A stretch of 64,000 nt of DNA from an uncultured Bacteroidales bacterium (GCA_949286415.1 CASEBV010000029.1:1-64000); one strand, 5' to 3'; shown: positions 33,282-43,361, numbered from the stretch's first letter. Translations and numbers: made by a program. Notes: a model not told the origin generated them from the letters alone.

Positions 33282-34946
33282 TCATTTATAATTTTCAATT
33301 TTTTCCTGTATCTCATCTTTCAGCCATGCTTTCGGCATAGGAAGAGCAAGTGCCTTCTTCCACATCCGGACGGCTTCATCATATTCTTCCCGGCCCGCAT
33401 AATAGTCGCCAAGAATATTATATGTATCATAAAAATACGGATTAGAGGACAGAATACGGCCCAGGCTGTCCGCAGGCACTTCTGTCCCGGTGTCTGCGGC
33501 GGCCCGCACATATGCTGCCAGCCGTCTGTAGTCAATGGCGTCCCTGTATCCCGGAGACCTCAGGAATGAATCTTCCGGAATCGCGCGCCCCGGCGCAGAC
33601 ACCGCCTCCGGCATGGTTTCTCCGTCTCCGAAGATTTTCTTCAAGTCATAGCATACGAATCTTCCGCATTGCCATGGTGCCGTACTGACCCACATAAGAA
33701 GCGAATCCGGACGGAACACCACAGAGTGATGGGCTATAAGCTGATTGACAGCAAGTTCATTGGTCAGACCGAGTTCACAGCCGCCGGAGCCTTTGCGGTT
33801 TCTCAGCACATAGGCTGCGTCTGCGGGACTTGCCGGACCTATGCTGTCCAGAAGTTCTTCAACTCTGTCAAAGCGGTATTTGCTGTCCGTGGTTCTTATA
33901 TTTTCAATGTTCCGGCTGTCATCCATGAAGAGATTGGACTGGAAATGATTGGTACAGACTACCCTGCCCTCGGTTTTGTCCGGGATGAACAGCGACATCT
34001 TTTCCGGAGACTTTTCTATTACTGCGGCTCTTCCGTCCTTTGACGAGCCTATCAGAATGGATTCCGAGACAAATGTATGCCGGCTCCGGGCAATGGAGTA
34101 CGCCTCGTCTATATCCGAGGCATACTGCAGGATTTCCCGGGCAAGTATGGAAATCGGAGTTGCCGACGAGGTCGGGACATCGGACTTGGCAGCATTGATT
34201 GTCACTGTCAGTCCGGCCTCATTCATTCCGGAAAGCACGCCAATCATCCCCGGCCACCCTATTGAAGCGAAACTGTACCCTTCGTCCGGGATACAGAATG
34301 TCACGAGCCTGTTCCTCGCGAAATCATCTCCCATATAGAAGTCAAAGTTCCGCCCTATGACGAGGCCTCCGTCTTCCGAAGCAGGGCCCCAGCACCCGAA
34401 AGAACTGCATCCCACCATCATATAGTCCTGCATCACATGGCCTATGTCATGGGCGGAATGATACTGCATCTGCCGCACATATGGGGTACCTATCATGTCG
34501 AACTCGCTGGTGCATGACTGCGAAATGCCATAAATCTCATTCCTGTACTCCTCCGGGACATTTTCCCCGAGATTGCGGTTGAACATGATGATGAACATAC
34601 GCAGGAACTTCAGATACGAGTCCGAAGGAATTATCCGGCGTATCTGGTCAATGAAGACATTTTCCTGATAATAGAGCAGATCCGATGACATCTTGCCGAT
34701 GGCATAGCCCCTGTCATAGCTGCCTCCGGAAACTTTCATTTCCCACAGGCCTGATTCTGCCTTGCGGAGCCAATTGTTCCCATAGATCCGCAGGCTGTCC
34801 GAGAACTGCAGGGGAATATTGTCTTTGAAGTCATATTCAGGCTGTTTCAAGTCTGCAGAAAGATATAGGATCCACATCCATATTACCGGAAGCAGAATCA
34901 GGACGGCAAGCGTCACGCCGGTCCATATCAGAATTTTCTTAAGCAT
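33282..34946 (-). CDS. C45 family autoproteolytic acyltransferase/hydrolase (6-APA acyltransferase-like)
   Basis: The 554-residue protein has an N-terminal membrane anchor (ILIWTGVTLAVLILLPVIWMWILYL) and an Ntn-hydrolase domain. MVGCSSFGCWG near residue 170 holds the cysteine expected to become the N-terminal nucleophile after self-cleavage, followed by LVIGRNFDFYMGDDF and LSGMNEAGLTVTINAAKSD. A ~100-residue C-terminal helical, TPR-like tail (YNILGDYYAGREEYDEAVRMWKKALAL) follows. Such proteins transfer or hydrolyse acyl-amide bonds. It may attach the polyene to a carrier lipid or amine on the periplasmic side. That role is inference from the operon. Confidence 0.8.
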   Translation of the reverse strand: MLKKILIWTGVTLAVLILLPVIWMWILYLSADLKQPEYDFKDNIPLQFSDSLRIYGNNWLRKAESGLWEMKVSGGSYDRGYAIGKMSSDLLYYQENVFIDQIRRIIPSDSYLKFLRMFIIMFNRNLGENVPEEYRNEIYGISQSCTSEFDMIGTPYVRQMQYHSAHDIGHVMQDYMMVGCSSFGCWGPASEDGGLVIGRNFDFYMGDDFARNRLVTFCIPDEGYSFASIGWPGMIGVLSGMNEAGLTVTINAAKSDVPTSSATPISILAREILQYASDIDEAYSIARSRHTFVSESILIGSSKDGRAAVIEKSPEKMSLFIPDKTEGRVVCTNHFQSNLFMDDSRNIENIRTTDSKYRFDRVEELLDSIGPASPADAAYVLRNRKGSGGCELGLTNELAVNQLIAHHSVVFRPDSLLMWVSTAPWQCGRFVCYDLKKIFGDGETMPEAVSAPGRAIPEDSFLRSPGYRDAIDYRRLAAYVRAAADTGTEVPADSLGRILSSNPYFYDTYNILGDYYAGREEYDEAVRMWKKALALPMPKAWLKDEIQEKIENYK

Positions 34947-36441
34947 AGGCTATTTTTTTAGTCAGATATTCCTGCCCGAGAAATTCGGAACATGTCATAA
35001 TCGATGAAAGTGTGACACCCATTACTCCGTGCACATTCACATTCTGTCCGGTAAAGAACAGATTCCCGAGCCTTGTCCTCGGTGAGACCATACTCAGCAG
35101 AGGATTGCTGCAATCTTTGACAAGACCATACGCCGAGCCTTCGCATGTCCCGGTGAAATCCCTGTAGCTCAAAGGAGTCGTTGCCAGAGTGTACGCAATC
35201 TTGCCTTCTATTTCCGCCCCGCATTCTCCCAGGAATTGCATCAGTTCCGCAGAGCGTCTGGCCTTGAACTCAAGATATGAGTCTCCCCTCGCTTCCGGGC
35301 TGGTATTTTCCCATTGCCGGAGTTCGTCCATATACATTGGCGCCATGACTGAAATCACCGAGACATATCCCGGATCCGATGAAACAGGCTGCATGGACAG
35401 AAGGCAGGAATTGAAAATCCCCCGCTCCGCTGTGCGTGAATACCACACGTCATCTCCGCGATGAAAATATATGTTATGGTTGACATACGGGCTGGTTCGG
35501 GGCTCCATCATAAGGTATAGGGTAAATGCTCCGTATGTATTGTCAAGAGTCTCAAGCCTCATGCGGTATACCGGCTTTACCCTGCTGTTCCTGTCAAGTA
35601 TGGCCAGTGTATTGAGCGGATGTATGTCAGATATGACATTTGCTGCCTCAAGAAATTCGGAAGTCCCGTCAGGACTTACAGTTTCCACTCCGGTCACATG
35701 CCCGTCTCCAACAGCAATCCGCGTGACTTTCCTGCGGTTCATGACCGTGCCTCCGCAGGCTCTGATGGAGGACACCAGCAGATCCGCTATCTGCATACCT
35801 CCGTCCACGCATCGCCATGCGCCCTCAAGATATGACGACATTATCATCCCGTGTTCATAGAAGGAGGATCTTCCCCGTTCGCCTCCATACAGCAGGCAAC
35901 TGCCTCCGAGTACATTTCTCAGTACGGGATCAGCGACAGAGGACGCAATCGCATCCGATGCTGCAAGATACATGTATTTCATCCCGTCCTGCGAAGACAC
36001 AAAACCTTTGCTCAGGTTTTCTACCGACACGAGGTTCCCTACTGCCGAAATCTTCCTGACATAATCCTTAAGTCCGTCTTTCTCGTGTGGAAACTGCCCG
36101 GCAAGAGTTTCTGCAAATCTTTCCGGACCTGTTGCATAATCATATAATCTTCCTTTGTACCAGATTCGGTCAAATGCGTTGTCATCCAACTTCTTGAGCC
36201 GGAGCCTGTCCATTATGCCGAAATATCTGAAGCTCTGGTTCAGAATCTGGCCTTCGCCGAGGCTGCCGACATAGTGCAGGCCGGTATCCAGGCTGTATCC
36301 ATGGCGCATGAATGTCTGGAGACATCCTCCGAAAAGCCGGTTTTTCTCCAGCACGCATACATTATAGCCCTCCCGGCTCAGAATGGCCCCGCATTCAAGG
36401 CCGCCGAGCCCGCTTCCTATTATGATGACATCGTACTTCAT
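34939..36441 (-). CDS. Phytoene desaturase-like FAD oxidoreductase
   Basis: The 500-residue protein begins DVIIIGSGLGGLECGAILSREGYNVCVLEKNRLFGG, an FAD Rossmann motif of the CrtI/carotenoid isomerase/retinol saturase superfamily. The C-terminal FAD-contact motif NLFFTGQNVNVHGVMGVTLSS is present. No carotenoid genes are nearby, so the likely substrate is the polyene chain (desaturation, isomerisation or oxidation). The gene overlaps both neighbours by 4-8 bases. Confidence 0.85.
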   Translation of the reverse strand: MKYDVIIIGSGLGGLECGAILSREGYNVCVLEKNRLFGGCLQTFMRHGYSLDTGLHYVGSLGEGQILNQSFRYFGIMDRLRLKKLDDNAFDRIWYKGRLYDYATGPERFAETLAGQFPHEKDGLKDYVRKISAVGNLVSVENLSKGFVSSQDGMKYMYLAASDAIASSVADPVLRNVLGGSCLLYGGERGRSSFYEHGMIMSSYLEGAWRCVDGGMQIADLLVSSIRACGGTVMNRRKVTRIAVGDGHVTGVETVSPDGTSEFLEAANVISDIHPLNTLAILDRNSRVKPVYRMRLETLDNTYGAFTLYLMMEPRTSPYVNHNIYFHRGDDVWYSRTAERGIFNSCLLSMQPVSSDPGYVSVISVMAPMYMDELRQWENTSPEARGDSYLEFKARRSAELMQFLGECGAEIEGKIAYTLATTPLSYRDFTGTCEGSAYGLVKDCSNPLLSMVSPRTRLGNLFFTGQNVNVHGVMGVTLSSIMTCSEFLGQEYLTKKIAYA

Positions 36442-39400
36442 GGCAATTGTTTCAGGATATAGATGGTATTTGATGTATATTTGTCATTCTGCATTTCCTG
36501 CACGGAAAGCCCGTTGACGGCAGCCATGCTGCGGATTCTTTCTCCGGACAGGAAATGAAGGCGGCCGTTCGTCTTGTTGAACTTCAGTATTCTTGTCGAG
36601 AAGACCTCGGTCAGCCGCGTGAGGCGATGCCTCTGCTCTTTTCCGGAATCACCGTCTCTGATGACAATCATGCCGCCGGGCGCAAGATTGGCGGCGCATG
36701 CTGCGACAAGGCGGTCCTGGGCATCAGGCGAAAGATAATGAAGCATATCATTGAGGATGAATGCATCACTTGCCGGCAAAGATGACGAGGCGGCATCGGC
36801 GCAAATGTATTCCGTATTGGTGCCGGCTATGCGTATGTTTGCCGCCACGGCTATCTTGTCTTCATCATAGTCTATGCCCGTCACCTTTCTGTCCGGCGAA
36901 AGCATTGACATCATCTCGCACAGGGCACCCATGCCGCACCCGATGTCAGTAATCTGCCCCGAACGCGGAAGAATCGCATCAAATCTGGCATAATAATCCT
37001 CCATGCGCAGTTTTATCCTCATATACCATTCGGTTACGGGGCCTTTATAGATGTAGGCAGAAATCAGCGAATCCCTGAAATACGGATTACCGGCATTGTC
37101 CTGTTCCCTGCAGAATGCGGCATATTCGGAACGCATGTAGCGGCATACGGACCTTGTCCTCTCATTGAAGGCAGAACCGAAAGAAGTGTCATCCGGCCTT
37201 ATCCTCGGCAGAACCTTATAGCCTATGGTACTTTTCCGGATATAATACGGCCTGTTCTTCGGTATGGCGCGCCAATTGCCGTAAAGCAGCACCGGAATGA
37301 TATCCGCCCCCGTCTTCTCCGCTATATAGAAGGCCCCGTTGTGGAATCTCCTTATGACGCCGTCGGCGGATCTTGTCCCTTCAGGGAAGATTACGATGCA
37401 ATAGCCCTCCTCCAGCTTTTCCTTTATATGACCGAGGGCGTATTCATACCCCGCATCGGTACATACGAAGCCGGAATATTTTATCATGCGGCCGAAAAGA
37501 GGGGAATTCCATACCCAGTTGTTTGTCACCATAATCATCTTTGGACTGATTGACAGCATCATAAGAATGTCCAGAAACGACTGGTGGTTGGCAATGATAA
37601 TTCCGGGCCTGCGGAAATCCTCTCCGGGGGCATTGACCCTCACTTTCCTGAGAGTGAAGGCCGAGGCTATAATCATTCTGGAAGTATAATGCATGATATA
37701 CGAAATCCAGAGTCCCTTTCGTCTCCTGCTTACCGGAACCAGATACAGGGGGAAGATGAGGGAACTCGTCAGCACGCAGCCGGTCGAAAACAGGCCGAAG
37801 AGGACCGCAGTCCTGATTATGCCGGAGATTGTCACCGGAGGACAGCCGTCGGACACGGGGCCGGATATGAAGATTCTGAACAGAATGGGCTGCAGCACAT
37901 AAGCGACCAGCACCACGGCTATGATTCCGAAAATCGAGATTACCGCTATTGACTTCAGCGCCGGGTGCCCGGCGAATATAAGAGCTCCTATGCCGACCAG
38001 TATGGTGAACGCCGAAAAGAAGATTGCTGTCTTGTGGTGTCCGAGAAGATCCCGGCCGTATTTGTATTTGCTTATCAGTCCGTCCATTATGAATATGCTG
38101 AAATCATCCCCGATTCCGAAGATGAATGTGGACAGAATGATGTTGATGATATTGAATTTCATCCCGAAGATACCCATGATGCCGATGATTATAATCCAGC
38201 TTATGAACATCGGGAGGAAGCTCATCAGAGCCAGTTCGAGCCGTCCGTATGACAGCCACAGGGCAAGAAATATCAGGATGGATGAGATATAGAGCACAAG
38301 ATAGAAATCATCGTTGACTGCAGAGACCCATTTCTTGACAAAATATGCCCTGTCAAAGATGACTGTCTGAGGCTCTCCGGCAAAGGCATCGTAGACTTCC
38401 TGCTTGCGGGTCCCGTCAATCCGGACATTGCTTATGAGCATGACGAGACTGTCAGATGCGGCGTACCAGTTTTCAAAGAGAGCGGATACCGGACCTGACG
38501 AATAGTCGGCAATGCCATAGTCCCTGTCAAGCATTTCATTGAATCCTGCAAATGCCCCGGGCCGGAAACCGGCTTCTTCCGCAGCAGTTTCCACCATAGC
38601 CTTGACCCTGTCTTTCCGCTCCTGAGTCCAGTATTCATTCCACCTGCCGATTCTCCGCAACTGCTCATCTTCCGGAATAATAAAGTTCCCGGCCGAAGAC
38701 CAGTCCTCAATCTTCCCCTCCGCAAGCATGACCGAAAGCAGGGAATCCGTCGCAATATATTGTTCCGAGGCATCTTCCGCAGACCTGCCCGTACTCACAA
38801 AAAGTATGTTCTGCTCCGAACCTTCGGTCAGGGACATCAGCCTTTCCTCGGCCTGTCTTATATGCCGGGGCTCATAGTTTATGCCTGACAGGTCGTCTTC
38901 AAACGAAACCTTGCCGGATGTGACGGCGCATACCGCTGTAAGCACTGCCAGTCCGCCCACAAGTATCCAGTTTTTCTCAAAATGAATCGAGTTGAATCTT
39001 TCTATGGCAGACAGGATCTTCCCTTGTCCCGCATCTGCCTGACCGGAGAGGAACTGCGGCAGAAAGACAAGACAGAACAATGTAGTGCCTATGAGGGCGA
39101 GAGAAGCAAAGAGTCCGAAATCCTGAAGCAGCTGAGATGAAGTGAAGAGCAGCCCGAGGAAAGCGCCTATCGTGGTAAAGCTTCCGACGGTAAGAGGATA
39201 GACAAGTTCCTTGAGAAGCTGTTCGACGGAGTTGACATGATTCTGATGGGCAAGCACATGTATTGAATAGCTGAGGGCGATTCCCAGGACAGCTGATCCC
39301 GCTCCGACAGCTATCGCGGATATAGACCCCTGGATGAAATAAATCAGCGCAAGGGAGAACAGGGCTCCGAACAGGGCGGGAACTATTATGAGAGGTATCG

Positions 39401-40271
39401 ACTTCTTGCTCTTGAATGCTATGAAAATGAATATTATGATTATGAGCAGGGCTACTGCGGAAGTGAGATATGTGTCTTTCTTAATCTGCCTTGCATTGTA
39501 CACACCGACAGAAGGTCCCCCGAAATATTCTATGTCCACATTCCGGAAATCGGCCCTGACCGACTCAAGCACATCCTCCAGGGCCATCACAAGCGGTTCA
39601 TTCTTGCCGGTGCTGCCGGTACTGTAGACCGGAGACAGCAGCATTATCAGTGTGGAGCCGTCCTTGGAGAAGATATGGTTGTCGGCTACGACATAGTCCG
39701 ATTCTATCTGAAAATCTTTCAAGCCGGCAAGCGTTCCGGAGGCGATGCCGAGAGGATCCCTGAGAATATGATCCTTTACTGCAAATCCGGACGGGAGAAT
39801 CAGATTCATGAAATTGGACTTCATCCTGTCCCGGATTGCAGAAGATACTGTCATTGAATCAATCCTCGCATAGTCCGCGCTGTCAAGGAACACCGGCAGA
39901 TGCGAATATATGAAATCTCCGGCCTCCTTCACAACGGAACTGTTCACTTCTGACATAATGCCCTTGATCAGAGGGGCGGCAGGACTGTCCGCGAGCCGTG
40001 ATTCAATACTGTCTGAAGCGGAAATCAGGCTGTCCCTGTCTTCTGTTCCGGAAAGCATGACGACTATCTTGTCCTTGACAGTAAGATTGTCAAAGACCTC
40101 CACCGCCAGGCGGCTGTCCCCGTCGTCCGGAAGAAAACTGTTTATGTTCTCTTCAAACCTGACCTTGGATGCGAAGAAAGCCGAAACGGCAAACAAGGCC
40201 GCAAGCACCGTATAGAAAACAGCCTTGTGTTTTCTGAAAAAATGATATATGGCAATGAAGGGTGCCTCCAT
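36438..40271 (-). CDS. Trifunctional MMPL exporter / lysophospholipid acyltransferase / SAM methyltransferase
   Basis: A 1277-residue fusion from the ATG at 40271 (MEAPFIAIYHFF). Residues 1-~830 form an RND/MMPL transporter: an N-terminal helix, a large periplasmic loop, then membrane bundles with SAVALLIIIIFIFIAF and TFIFGIGDDFSIFIMDG, which repeat twice. Residues ~860-1070 are a PlsC-type acyltransferase with NHQSFLD (near 893) and FPEGTRS (near 960). Residues ~1090-1277 are a class I methyltransferase with ITDIGCGMGALCEMMS (near 1108) and ILNDMLHYLSP. The same three-part architecture is known from Bacteroidota polyene clusters. It probably moves the lipid-linked pigment across the inner membrane while modifying it. 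Confidence 0.9.
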   Translation of the reverse strand: MEAPFIAIYHFFRKHKAVFYTVLAALFAVSAFFASKVRFEENINSFLPDDGDSRLAVEVFDNLTVKDKIVVMLSGTEDRDSLISASDSIESRLADSPAAPLIKGIMSEVNSSVVKEAGDFIYSHLPVFLDSADYARIDSMTVSSAIRDRMKSNFMNLILPSGFAVKDHILRDPLGIASGTLAGLKDFQIESDYVVADNHIFSKDGSTLIMLLSPVYSTGSTGKNEPLVMALEDVLESVRADFRNVDIEYFGGPSVGVYNARQIKKDTYLTSAVALLIIIIFIFIAFKSKKSIPLIIVPALFGALFSLALIYFIQGSISAIAVGAGSAVLGIALSYSIHVLAHQNHVNSVEQLLKELVYPLTVGSFTTIGAFLGLLFTSSQLLQDFGLFASLALIGTTLFCLVFLPQFLSGQADAGQGKILSAIERFNSIHFEKNWILVGGLAVLTAVCAVTSGKVSFEDDLSGINYEPRHIRQAEERLMSLTEGSEQNILFVSTGRSAEDASEQYIATDSLLSVMLAEGKIEDWSSAGNFIIPEDEQLRRIGRWNEYWTQERKDRVKAMVETAAEEAGFRPGAFAGFNEMLDRDYGIADYSSGPVSALFENWYAASDSLVMLISNVRIDGTRKQEVYDAFAGEPQTVIFDRAYFVKKWVSAVNDDFYLVLYISSILIFLALWLSYGRLELALMSFLPMFISWIIIIGIMGIFGMKFNIINIILSTFIFGIGDDFSIFIMDGLISKYKYGRDLLGHHKTAIFFSAFTILVGIGALIFAGHPALKSIAVISIFGIIAVVLVAYVLQPILFRIFISGPVSDGCPPVTISGIIRTAVLFGLFSTGCVLTSSLIFPLYLVPVSRRRKGLWISYIMHYTSRMIIASAFTLRKVRVNAPGEDFRRPGIIIANHQSFLDILMMLSISPKMIMVTNNWVWNSPLFGRMIKYSGFVCTDAGYEYALGHIKEKLEEGYCIVIFPEGTRSADGVIRRFHNGAFYIAEKTGADIIPVLLYGNWRAIPKNRPYYIRKSTIGYKVLPRIRPDDTSFGSAFNERTRSVCRYMRSEYAAFCREQDNAGNPYFRDSLISAYIYKGPVTEWYMRIKLRMEDYYARFDAILPRSGQITDIGCGMGALCEMMSMLSPDRKVTGIDYDEDKIAVAANIRIAGTNTEYICADAASSSLPASDAFILNDMLHYLSPDAQDRLVAACAANLAPGGMIVIRDGDSGKEQRHRLTRLTEVFSTRILKFNKTNGRLHFLSGERIRSMAAVNGLSVQEMQNDKYTSNTIYILKQLP

Positions 40272-40273
40272 GA

Positions 40274-41431
40274 TTATTTCCTCCTTCTGAAAATGCTGAG
40301 CAGCACGATGCTGACCAATCCTGCGGCAAGAGCACAAACAATTGCCAGCACAATGCTTCCCAGGACATATTGTTCAAGGACCTTGACGGTATTCTCCAAT
40401 GATATGTCCCCGAGATGAAGAGTCACCGGCCTGCCGAGGATACGGCATCCGGCATAATAGCTCCCGTACAAGATGAATGGTATCATCGGCGGAATGCTGA
40501 TATTCGAAGCCACCAGCGTGATGACTTTGTTAAGCTTGAGCAAATGCGCCAGTGCAGCCGCTATTATCATCTGGTACCCCCAGACCGGCACAATTCCCAT
40601 GAAGACACCGAGCATCACGGCCCATGTTATCTTCATATTGGAATCTGTCGCATTCGCAATGTGTTTCCTGTAGAAATTCCCGATATTCTCTCTGCTGAAA
40701 TTACGGAAAAAATTCCTCGGCCATATCCACAGGGCACAGACAAGGACAAGCACGGTGTTCAGTACACTTATCCTGAAAAAATCCCTGAATGGCCTGAAAT
40801 GAGAGACTCTCTCCTCAGGAGGCTGATAATGGACTTTCACGGGAATGTTTCGGACAACTGTCCCGTTCCACGAAGCAAATACTATGGCTTCCAGTTCAAA
40901 TTCGTATTTTCCGGTATACCACCATCCTGAGAAGTCTGTCTTTTCAAGAGGATAGAGCCTGAAGCCGGATTGGGTGTCAGTCAAGGCGTTGCCGGTCTCG
41001 AGGCGATACCAGAAATTCGAAAACCTGTTGGCAAAAGTATTCTTTCCCGGCATATTGTCGGCAGCAATGTTCCTCGCCCCGACAAGCAGGGCATCGGGAG
41101 TCTTTCTGATTTCTTCAAGAAACAGAGGGATATCCGAAGGAAAATGCTGGCCGTCTGAATCAATGGTTATCGCATAACGCCAGCCTTTCTCCCGAGCAGC
41201 ATTCAGTCCTGTCTTCAGGGCATTTCCCTTGCCTCTGTTACGGTCATGGGAAATCACCGTGACCGAGTCCTTGAATTGTTCAAGAACCTCCGGAGTCGAA
41301 TCGGTGGAACCGTCATTGACGACAATGACATCCGGGATATAGGTCATTATGTCACGCAATACGCATGACAAAGTCCCGGCATTGTTGTATGTCGGGACAA
41401 CTACGACTGTATCCGATTCTCTTCCTGTCAT
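40274..41431 (-). CDS. GT2 glycosyltransferase fused to a DUF2062 membrane domain
   Basis: The 385-residue protein has an N-terminal GT-A domain with VVVVPTYNNAGTL, VVNDGSTDSTPEV, the metal-binding TIDSDGQHFPSD and TDTQSGFRLYP. From residue ~240 it has several membrane helices and a DUF2062 domain (ITWAVMLGVFMGIVPVWGYQ). The polyprenyl-phosphate mannosyl/glucosyltransferase-like N-terminus suggests a sugar, or another group, is put on the polyene or its lipid. It is 2 bases from the trifunctional exporter gene. Confidence 0.85.
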   Translation of the reverse strand: MTGRESDTVVVVPTYNNAGTLSCVLRDIMTYIPDVIVVNDGSTDSTPEVLEQFKDSVTVISHDRNRGKGNALKTGLNAAREKGWRYAITIDSDGQHFPSDIPLFLEEIRKTPDALLVGARNIAADNMPGKNTFANRFSNFWYRLETGNALTDTQSGFRLYPLEKTDFSGWWYTGKYEFELEAIVFASWNGTVVRNIPVKVHYQPPEERVSHFRPFRDFFRISVLNTVLVLVCALWIWPRNFFRNFSRENIGNFYRKHIANATDSNMKITWAVMLGVFMGIVPVWGYQMIIAAALAHLLKLNKVITLVASNISIPPMIPFILYGSYYAGCRILGRPVTLHLGDISLENTVKVLEQYVLGSIVLAIVCALAAGLVSIVLLSIFRRRK

Positions 41432-41473
41432 AATATCTCCGTATTATATCTCATCTGCCACTCCGGTTCCCCT

Positions 41474-42025
41474 TTATCTGCCGACAGGTGTCAGCTCCAG
41501 TTCTATCCCGGACAGCCTGTGGCGTATGCGCACTTTCCCGAGCGAACCGTCAGCAGATTCTGACACGGTGCATACAAGGCCGGATCCCCGGCTGACCGTG
41601 CAGCCGCCTCCTTCCCGGACGATTCTGCCCGAATCAATGAAGATACACTGCAAATTCTTGTCAAGCAAGCGCAGCAATGACTTTTTCTCCAGAAAACCGG
41701 CTGCGGAAATGACCTTCATGTCGCCGTCTCCGACAATGACATCGAACAGGCTCATGCCGAACCATGTCACTGCGGCAGCCCTGACGCAGGAGTCAGACTT
41801 CTTCACCGCCAGCATGCAGGACATCTTCGCGGTTTTCATGACTAACTCCATATTGTACACACAATCCTGCCCTGAGACAAGCTCCACCGCCGGAAGCGGC
41901 TTACACTGATGCTGTATCACGCGCGGAGAACATCCTGCCGCAAAAAGCAGGACGGACAGGAGCATGGACCGGAATGCAGCCGTCACGAACCGGGTATATT
42001 CTGGATAGCCGGGCATGGACATCAC
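41474..42025 (-). CDS. Small outer-membrane-type lipoprotein of the polyene operon
   Basis: The 183-residue protein has a signal peptide with lipobox (SMLLSVLLFAAGC). The rest is beta-rich (GDGDMKVISAAGF, IRHRLSGIELELTPVG) with extra Cys residues. Family not recognised with certainty; proteobacterial aryl polyene clusters carry a small DUF3261 lipoprotein in a comparable place beside LolA, and this may be its counterpart. The start overlaps the lolA-like stop (ATGA). Confidence 0.65.
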   Translation of the reverse strand: MMSMPGYPEYTRFVTAAFRSMLLSVLLFAAGCSPRVIQHQCKPLPAVELVSGQDCVYNMELVMKTAKMSCMLAVKKSDSCVRAAAVTWFGMSLFDVIVGDGDMKVISAAGFLEKKSLLRLLDKNLQCIFIDSGRIVREGGGCTVSRGSGLVCTVSESADGSLGKVRIRHRLSGIELELTPVGR

Positions 42026-42672
42026 TGAAGATTATATTTCACATCACTGAATCTGTACTCGGTGTAATCCGAGCCGCCTTCTGTCATCCTGAGACTGTCG
42101 AGAGCCATTGTCTTTCTGTCGAAGCGCAGCTCTATCTTCGTGATATAAGACTTTATGAATGAGTTTTCAGGCACCAGCACGACCAGATACTGCTCCCCGT
42201 CTTCATAATGCTTTACGGTAAAGTCACTGCCGAGCACAGACAGATCCCCGGTCATGCAGGCCGTCATCATGTTCTGTATCTGGGAAAACATCGGATTTCC
42301 CTGAACCGGAGTCCTGCTTTCAGAGCCGGAGGAAACTATTGTGACAGACTTGCCGTCCATGACTATGGTATAGTCCACCGGCTCGTCATACTCCATCTTT
42401 ATTTTTCCTGGACGGCTAAAGGAAAATGATCCGGAGGAGACGACATCCCGTTGCAGCACATCCATATATTTCCGCTGTTCAAAACGGCTGTCAATTGAAT
42501 TGACCCGGGAGGTCATCTCCTCAAGCTTTGCATTGAATTCTGTCAGGTCTGCAATTTCGGCAGGGCCGTCACCTGAAGCAGAAGACGCCGGAAGCGGGAA
42601 CGAGGCCGCCATGAAAAGGAATGCGGCTGCAGCAATCATATATTTTCTCATATCCATGCAAATGATTCTCAT
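42022..42672 (-). CDS. LolA-like outer membrane lipoprotein carrier
   Basis: The 216-residue exported protein has a signal peptide (MRKYMIAAAAFLFMAASFPLPAS; the start may be an internal ATG at 42651). The mature part has the LolA features INSIDSRFEQRKYMDVL, SGSFSFSRPGKIKMEYDEPVDYTIVMDG and GEQYLVVLVPEN. LolA proteins ferry hydrophobic lipoproteins or lipids through the periplasm. A dedicated LolA is a usual part of aryl polyene clusters. Its ATG overlaps the deacetylase stop. Confidence 0.85.
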   Translation of the reverse strand: MRIICMDMRKYMIAAAAFLFMAASFPLPASSASGDGPAEIADLTEFNAKLEEMTSRVNSIDSRFEQRKYMDVLQRDVVSSGSFSFSRPGKIKMEYDEPVDYTIVMDGKSVTIVSSGSESRTPVQGNPMFSQIQNMMTACMTGDLSVLGSDFTVKHYEDGEQYLVVLVPENSFIKSYITKIELRFDRKTMALDSLRMTEGGSDYTEYRFSDVKYNLQ

Positions 42673-43361
42673 TATAATATCATATCATTTAATGTCCTGT
42701 CTGCGACATAGCCTTCGGAGCGAAGATACAGGAGCAGTTTTTCAAGGGCATCGGCACAGGAGGGCAGCCTGTCATGCATGAGTATCACAGAGCCAGGCCT
42801 GAGCCTGCGGGCGACTGCGGAAACTATCTCTTCTGCTGTCTTTCCTGTCGTGTCATAAGTCCTTATGCTCCATCCGGCGACAATATATTTCAACTCCTCC
42901 GCCACTTCCGCAACTGTGGGGTCCGTCACTCCGAACGGCGGCCGGAAGAGCACTGGGGCACTGCCTGTAATCTGCCTGAGGGCATCTGAACACCGGAGCA
43001 GATCATCCTTCATTTTTCTTGCGCCGAACAATGGGAACAACGGGCTGTGGGACCATGAATGGTTTCCTGTCGCATGCCCTCCTGCCATAATTCTTTCCAC
43101 TGTCGCCCTGTTCTCTGACAGTCTGCTGCCTATACAGAAAAAAGTCCCTTTGGCCCCGAATTTCTCAAGGACATCCAATACCCTCGCCGTATTTTCCGGT
43201 GAAGGGCCGTCATCAAATGTCAGATATACCCTCTTTTCATCTGTATCCTCACGGCACAATGCCTTCAGATAGACTCCGGAGCCGATGCTTGCGGAGCCGT
43301 ATGCGAGCCATGCCAGAGACACTGCCAGTACAATCCATGATATGACGGTCAACAACATCAT
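42672..43361 (-). CDS. Polysaccharide deacetylase (NodB-like)
   Basis: The 229-residue protein has an N-terminal membrane helix (ISWIVLAVSLAWLAYG) and a NodB domain with YLTFDDGPSPENT (catalytic and metal Asp), HATGNHSWSHSPL (metal His), LFRPPFGV and VILMHDRLP. It would remove an N- or O-acyl group from a glycan or glycolipid. In this operon, the substrate is likely the glycosylated carrier made by the GT2 protein (inference). Confidence 0.85.
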   Translation of the reverse strand: MMLLTVISWIVLAVSLAWLAYGSASIGSGVYLKALCREDTDEKRVYLTFDDGPSPENTARVLDVLEKFGAKGTFFCIGSRLSENRATVERIMAGGHATGNHSWSHSPLFPLFGARKMKDDLLRCSDALRQITGSAPVLFRPPFGVTDPTVAEVAEELKYIVAGWSIRTYDTTGKTAEEIVSAVARRLRPGSVILMHDRLPSCADALEKLLLYLRSEGYVADRTLNDMIL

